From assembly GCA_021737445.1 (NCBI GenBank), contig JAIPDY010000136.1, forward strand, positions 1 to 8,478: a stretch of DNA of 8,478 bases, in the 5' to 3' direction. Shown in pieces: positions 7,093 through 8,478 of this stretch; position 1 is the first letter of the stretch, and every line of letters begins with the position of its first letter. The notes beneath the pieces are model-generated. The model ran no database searches, was not told the origin of the DNA, and saw only the letters and a program-made list of their open reading frames with translations. Source of the stretch: Desulfotignum sp. Lineage in GTDB: Bacteria; Desulfobacterota; Desulfobacteria; Desulfobacterales; Desulfobacteraceae. The translations under genes and the position numbers were made by a program.

Positions 7093-7153
7093 GGGCATAC
7101 CCTTTTTTAAAAGATAAAATAGATAACGGTTTGTAAATTCATTGCCTGCCTTT
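7093..7153 (-). promoter_or_regulatory. AT-rich spacer before the metabolic operon, possible promoter
   Basis: This is the only real gap in the minus-strand genes. Its minus strand is AT-rich and carries a weak sigma70-like candidate (TTTACA, then TATCTT after about 15 bases), followed by AAGGG (7100-7104) and two closely spaced ATGs (7098, 7092). I saw no GG-N10-GC sigma54 core in it and no hairpin strong enough to call a terminator. The operon promoter may instead lie inside or upstream of the HD-GYP gene. Confidence 0.25.
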
Positions 7154-8478
7154 TTAATGATTTTCCTCTGTGTCTTGAAATTCATTTGCAATTTGAATAA
7201 TCTGGTCCTCAATCTGGACAAAGGTATCCACAATCAGGGGGTCAAATAATTTGCCTTTTTCTTCAAGAATGATGGCCATGGCTTTTTCGTGGGAAAAAGG
7301 GGGTTTGTAGCAGCGCCTGCTGATCAATGCATCATATACGTCGGCAATGGCCATGATTCTGCCGGCCAGTGGAATCTGTGTGCCGGACAGTCCTAATGGA
7401 TATCCCTGGCCGTTCCATTTTTCATGGTGGGTGCCTGCGATCTGAGAACCCAGTGCCAGATAATTACTGCCTTTATGTTTTTTGGCGGCCCGGGTGATGA
7501 TATTACAGCCGTGCTGGGCATGCATTTTCATGATGACAAACTCTTCGTCTGTGAGCCGGTCGGGTTTGAGCAGGATTCTGTCCGGGGTTCCCACCTTTCC
7601 AATATCATGGAGGGGTACCGATAAATACAGATTTTTAATGAAATCCTCGGTGAGAATATCTTTAAAAAATCCCATATTTCTGAGATGTTCGGCAATGGCC
7701 CGTGCATAATGCTGGGTTCTGACAATATGCTCACCGGTCTCGGGATCACGGGTTTCCACCATGGACACCATGGCCTCCATGGTCAACTGCTGGGCAGAGG
7801 ACAGCCGCTGATACCATACAAACGCAGCCCGTTTTTCCATGGCGTACCGGAATAATAATAAAAGAAAAAATAGAACCAGAACAGTGAAAACCGGAGCAGC
7901 CGGGGAGACAAAAACAGACAGGTTCCAGTGAAAAAAAAGGCTGGCTGCCACCAGTGCGGCTGTCCAGGCAAGGCTGCTTGAAAATAAAAGACCAGGATTT
8001 GCAGACCGGTAAAATAATAACACCATGAACAGGCCTGTGAAGATGCACATTGACATTTTTAGTGCCGGGCTCCAGGCAGGAAGAATGATCAGAGCATTGT
8101 TCAGGATATTGTCCACCAGGACAGCACTGATTTCAATCCCTGGAAAGTGGGGGTCAAACACTGTGTGATGAATATCGTTTAACCCGACAGCAGATGATCC
8201 CAAAAGAATGATGCGGTCCTGGATGTCAGATTTTTCAAACTGCCTGTTGAGGACATCAACAGCAGATAGGTAGAGAAAAGAAAATCCCGGCCGGGTGAAT
8301 CCTATGCCTGCAAATCCCTGACTGGTGATGGGTATTTTATGTGAACCCATCGCGATACAGGGGCCGGTCAGCATATTTTCCACCCGGGCAGCGGTAATGC
8401 CCTGGGTCTGCATGAAAACTGCCAGAGACAGATGGGGAAAAATGCTCTGCCCGTGCTGGATGAGCAGCGGGGCCCGGC
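7154..8478 (-). CDS. CHASE2-HD-GYP membrane protein, probable c-di-GMP phosphodiesterase (5' partial)
   Basis: The frame is open at the right edge, so the N-terminus is missing. Numbering here runs from the in-frame ATG at 8413, which is not the real start. The visible end of a CHASE2 extracytoplasmic sensor runs to about residue 110: FLYLSAVDVL, RIILLGSSAVGLND, then an FPGIEISAVLVDNIL segment. Three hydrophobic helices follow (about 117-135, 141-161 and 166-190), as is usual after CHASE2. The HD-GYP domain (about 208-410) has HDIGK (269-273), HHEKWNGQGYP (329-339) and DVYDAL (358-363). The family consensus has Asp where N334 stands (HHExxDGxGYP); the HD and GYP residues are kept. It likely hydrolyses c-di-GMP in response to a periplasmic signal. 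It lies about 60 bases upstream of the metabolic operon on the same strand, so cotranscription is possible but not shown. Confidence 0.94.
   Translation of the reverse strand, partial: RAPLLIQHGQSIFPHLSLAVFMQTQGITAARVENMLTGPCIAMGSHKIPITSQGFAGIGFTRPGFSFLYLSAVDVLNRQFEKSDIQDRIILLGSSAVGLNDIHHTVFDPHFPGIEISAVLVDNILNNALIILPAWSPALKMSMCIFTGLFMVLLFYRSANPGLLFSSSLAWTAALVAASLFFHWNLSVFVSPAAPVFTVLVLFFLLLLFRYAMEKRAAFVWYQRLSSAQQLTMEAMVSMVETRDPETGEHIVRTQHYARAIAEHLRNMGFFKDILTEDFIKNLYLSVPLHDIGKVGTPDRILLKPDRLTDEEFVIMKMHAQHGCNIITRAAKKHKGSNYLALGSQIAGTHHEKWNGQGYPLGLSGTQIPLAGRIMAIADVYDALISRRCYKPPFSHEKAMAIILEEKGKLFDPLIVDTFVQIEDQIIQIANEFQDTEENH

Noticed and set aside
7093..7153. Sigma54 promoter or terminator in the only sizeable gap
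   Set aside because: No GG-N10-GC core and no stable GC-rich hairpin followed by a T run was found on reading. Only a weak sigma70-like candidate remains.
7758..7785. Repeated CCATGG palindromes
   Set aside because: They encode the Met/Val/Glu-rich linker helix at the start of the HD-GYP domain (TMEAMVSMVE). Codon use explains the pattern.

Overview
The window is almost wholly coding. It looks like a piece of a Desulfobacterota (deltaproteobacterial, Desulfobacteraceae-like) chromosome, or of a similar strict anaerobe. This rests on the combination of a tungsten-type aldehyde:ferredoxin oxidoreductase, an iron-dependent alcohol dehydrogenase, a multi-cluster ferredoxin, a sigma54 response regulator and a CHASE2/HD-GYP protein in moderately GC-rich DNA. 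The taxon is inferred from gene content, not from a marker gene. No rRNA, tRNA, CRISPR array, IS element or phage gene was seen.

Layout from right to left, which is the direction of transcription on the minus strand. A membrane protein with a CHASE2 sensor, three membrane helices and an HD-GYP domain (7154-8478) runs off the right edge. After an AT-rich gap of about 60 bp comes a tightly packed six-gene run: a small SCP2-like protein (6562-7092), a degenerate iron-ADH paralogue (5526-6551), an intact iron-ADH (4292-5539), an AOR-family oxidoreductase (2322-4295), a ferredoxin with four [4Fe-4S] motifs (1884-2306) and an NtrC-type sigma54 response regulator (445-1866). Junctions in the run are +10, -14, -4, +15 and about +17 bases. 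Ribosome sites lie inside or next to the upstream stop codons, so this is almost certainly one translationally coupled operon. On the plus strand, the ATPase end of a histidine kinase (1-512) enters from the left edge and overlaps the response regulator tail to tail by 68 bases.

Proposed joint role (inference): the intact ADH interconverts an alcohol and an aldehyde. The AOR interconverts the aldehyde and its carboxylic acid. The four-cluster ferredoxin carries AOR electrons. The SCP2-like protein suggests a hydrophobic substrate. The second ADH copy has lost the nucleotide-motif residues and all recognisable metal ligands, so it is probably a structural or regulatory partner. The regulator at the end of the operon, perhaps with the convergent kinase, would control sigma54-dependent transcription of this or another set of genes.

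The most notable item is the unit SCP2-like + pseudo-ADH + ADH + AOR + tetra-cluster ferredoxin + sigma54 regulator. I do not recognise it as a described system.
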